Of a stretch of DNA of 31,567 bases, positions 30,557 through 31,567 are shown piece by piece. Made by a program: the position numbers and the translations under genes. Numbering within the stretch: position 1 is the stretch's first letter; each line of letters opens with the position of its first letter. Source of the DNA: an uncultured Anaerotignum sp. (GTDB taxonomy: Bacteria; Bacillota; Clostridia; Lachnospirales; Anaerotignaceae); contig NZ_CAJMDQ010000019.1 of the NCBI RefSeq assembly GCF_905212195.1, positions 1 to 31,567 of the forward strand, read 5' to 3'. Under the pieces are notes generated by a model that saw only the letters and a program-made list of their open reading frames with translations, had not been told where the DNA came from and did no database searches.

Positions 30557-31567
30557 ATGTCTATTGAAAAAGTTAAAGCTTATCTGAAAGATATGAATTG
30601 TCCCAAGGAAGTATTGGAATTTGCTACCTCCAGTGCAACTGTAGAACTGGCAGCAGAAGCAGCCGGCGTCATTCCCGCCCGGATTTCCAAAACACTCTGC
30701 CTGATGTCTAAGGAAGGACCCATCGTCATTTCCGTTGCAGGGGACGCAAAAATCGATAACCGCAAATTTAAAGACACCTTTGGTCTGAAGGCAAAAATGC
30801 TTTCTCCCGAAGAAACACTGGAAGCAACCGGACATGCTGTCGGCGGCGTTTGTCCTTTCGCACTGCCGGAAGGTACCCGTGCAGCGTTCGTTAAAATTAC
30901 TGTTCCGGAAGATACCAGTGCATACGTCGATATCACTGTGAATGGCTTCCTGATTGCTCCCAAGGGCTTTGTCTACAACGGCCAGCAGCCTGCCATGGAG
31001 CGGGATGACATCGCCGCGCCTGTGGTGAAGGATGATGGCGCCACTTATCAGATGCTGGATTTGCTGAGCGACCGGTATGCCTCCACTCGCCTGGTGAAGA
31101 GTGGCACCTTGGCCTCCACGCTGGTGGATGCCGACTGGATGGACCAGGCTTATCTGACCGGGCAGATCACTGCGCCCAAGGGGGTCAAGGTGGAAATCAC
31201 CGATCCCGACGGCGGCAGCTACGTCATCCCCGTAGAAGGGCCCACCCTGGGCGAGATTGACCGGGAAAACAAGCTGGCTGTACAAAATGTCATTGCCAGT
31301 GGACAGAACTCCGGCGAGGAGGGCGTGAATCTCTTTGACGGCGACCGTGGCTCCAAGTGGTGCACCGGCAGCAACGGCGCTTGGGTTGGCTTTGAGCTGG
31401 AGCAGCCTGTGGTTCTGGGTGAGTGGTATACACTCCACGCCGGACAGGAGGGCTCTTCCTTCATCACCTCCGCTTACCGCCTCCAGGTTTTGAATCCCGA
31501 GGTCTTGTCGGAGGAAGATTATCTGGCTATGGACGAAAGCGGCAAGCGCTCCGCCCTGCGCAACGGC
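30557..31567 (+). CDS. YbaK/EbsC-type N-terminus joined in frame to a discoidin-like protein; probable chimera, runs off window
   Basis: Residues 1-106 are a clear YbaK/EbsC (Cys-tRNA(Pro) deacylase or editing-domain) protein, with SSATVELAA, ISKTLCLM, AGDAKIDN and GHAVGGVCPFALPEG. The family normally continues with a VYLD-SLKRF segment and ends near residue 155-160. Here, after codon 106 (about 30875), the frame instead continues into unrelated sequence with a discoidin/F5-8-type segment (NLFDGDRGSKWCTGSNGAWVGFEL, then HAGQEG). Base composition changes as well: by hand count 10 of 40 bases at 30561-30600 are G or C, against 40 of 60 at 31321-31380. No stop occurs before the window end. A contig mis-join is more likely than a real fusion. 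Confidence 0.7.
   Translation, partial: MSIEKVKAYLKDMNCPKEVLEFATSSATVELAAEAAGVIPARISKTLCLMSKEGPIVISVAGDAKIDNRKFKDTFGLKAKMLSPEETLEATGHAVGGVCPFALPEGTRAAFVKITVPEDTSAYVDITVNGFLIAPKGFVYNGQQPAMERDDIAAPVVKDDGATYQMLDLLSDRYASTRLVKSGTLASTLVDADWMDQAYLTGQITAPKGVKVEITDPDGGSYVIPVEGPTLGEIDRENKLAVQNVIASGQNSGEEGVNLFDGDRGSKWCTGSNGAWVGFELEQPVVLGEWYTLHAGQEGSSFITSAYRLQVLNPEVLSEEDYLAMDESGKRSALRNG

Noticed and set aside
30506..31438. 310-aa minus-strand frame opposite the YbaK-like gene
   Set aside because: No ribosome-binding site, and it crosses the composition break at about 30875; the plus frame carries the recognisable YbaK sequence.
1..31567. CRISPR arrays, tRNA or rRNA genes, insertion sequences, phage genes
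   Set aside because: No spaced direct repeats, cloverleaf-like sequence, transposase or phage-like proteins were seen on either strand.

Overview
This window looks like chromosomal DNA of an anaerobic, Gram-positive, probably spore-forming member of the Clostridia (Lachnospirales-like). The main markers are a type III glutamine synthetase, Spo0A, SpoIVB, a CggR-type glycolytic regulator, a Dlt-like cell-envelope acylation operon, low G+C intergenic DNA and consistent sigma-A type promoters. The genus cannot be fixed from sequence alone. Almost every gene is on the minus strand. The exceptions are a small gene with a LexA-like box (4232-4492) and the last, partial gene.

Layout, left to right. 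1-986: end of a ferredoxin plus P-loop ATPase operon, probably leading into a 2-oxoacid:ferredoxin oxidoreductase. 1478-3586: glutamine synthetase III with its own promoter and terminator. 3836-4863: small genes (a zinc-ribbon protein, the LexA-box gene, a DUF6514-like protein). 4980-8418: sporulation block spoIVB - cyclase - spo0A. 8602-15609: glycolytic cluster cggR-pgk-(polysaccharide deacetylase)-tpiA-gpmI-eno, lacking gapA. 15758-17293: acidic Cys-rich membrane protein, Nudix hydrolase, PrsW-type protease. 17422-21595: ABC ATPase, large CARDB-like surface protein and FtsX/MacB permease, joined by ATGA overlaps. 21850-27023: Dlt-like operon (adenylating ligase, GNAT, carrier protein, AlgI-type MBOAT, SGNH protein). 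27147-27677: a GNAT gene with its own promoter. 27770-27926: an orphan promoter-operator-terminator unit without an ORF. 27938-30446: methionine operon (leader peptide, attenuator, metA, metY). 30557-31567: the start of a YbaK/EbsC protein that changes abruptly into an unrelated, G+C-rich discoidin-like sequence, very likely an assembly chimera at the contig end.

The most interesting signal is upstream of metA. A consensus promoter drives a 36-codon leader ORF with 11 Met codons (9 of the 13 codons 12-24). The ORF is followed by a 10-bp intrinsic terminator and then metA-metY. A segment covering the leader stop codon can pair with the 5' arm of the terminator. This is the architecture of classical ribosome-mediated attenuation, applied to methionine, in a group where S-box and T-box RNAs are the usual control. 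Other points are a LexA-like box inside the promoter of an 86-aa protein, CGGGAC direct repeats upstream of cggR in a cluster lacking gapA, a Spo0A with an altered acidic pocket, and the orphan transcription unit downstream of metY.
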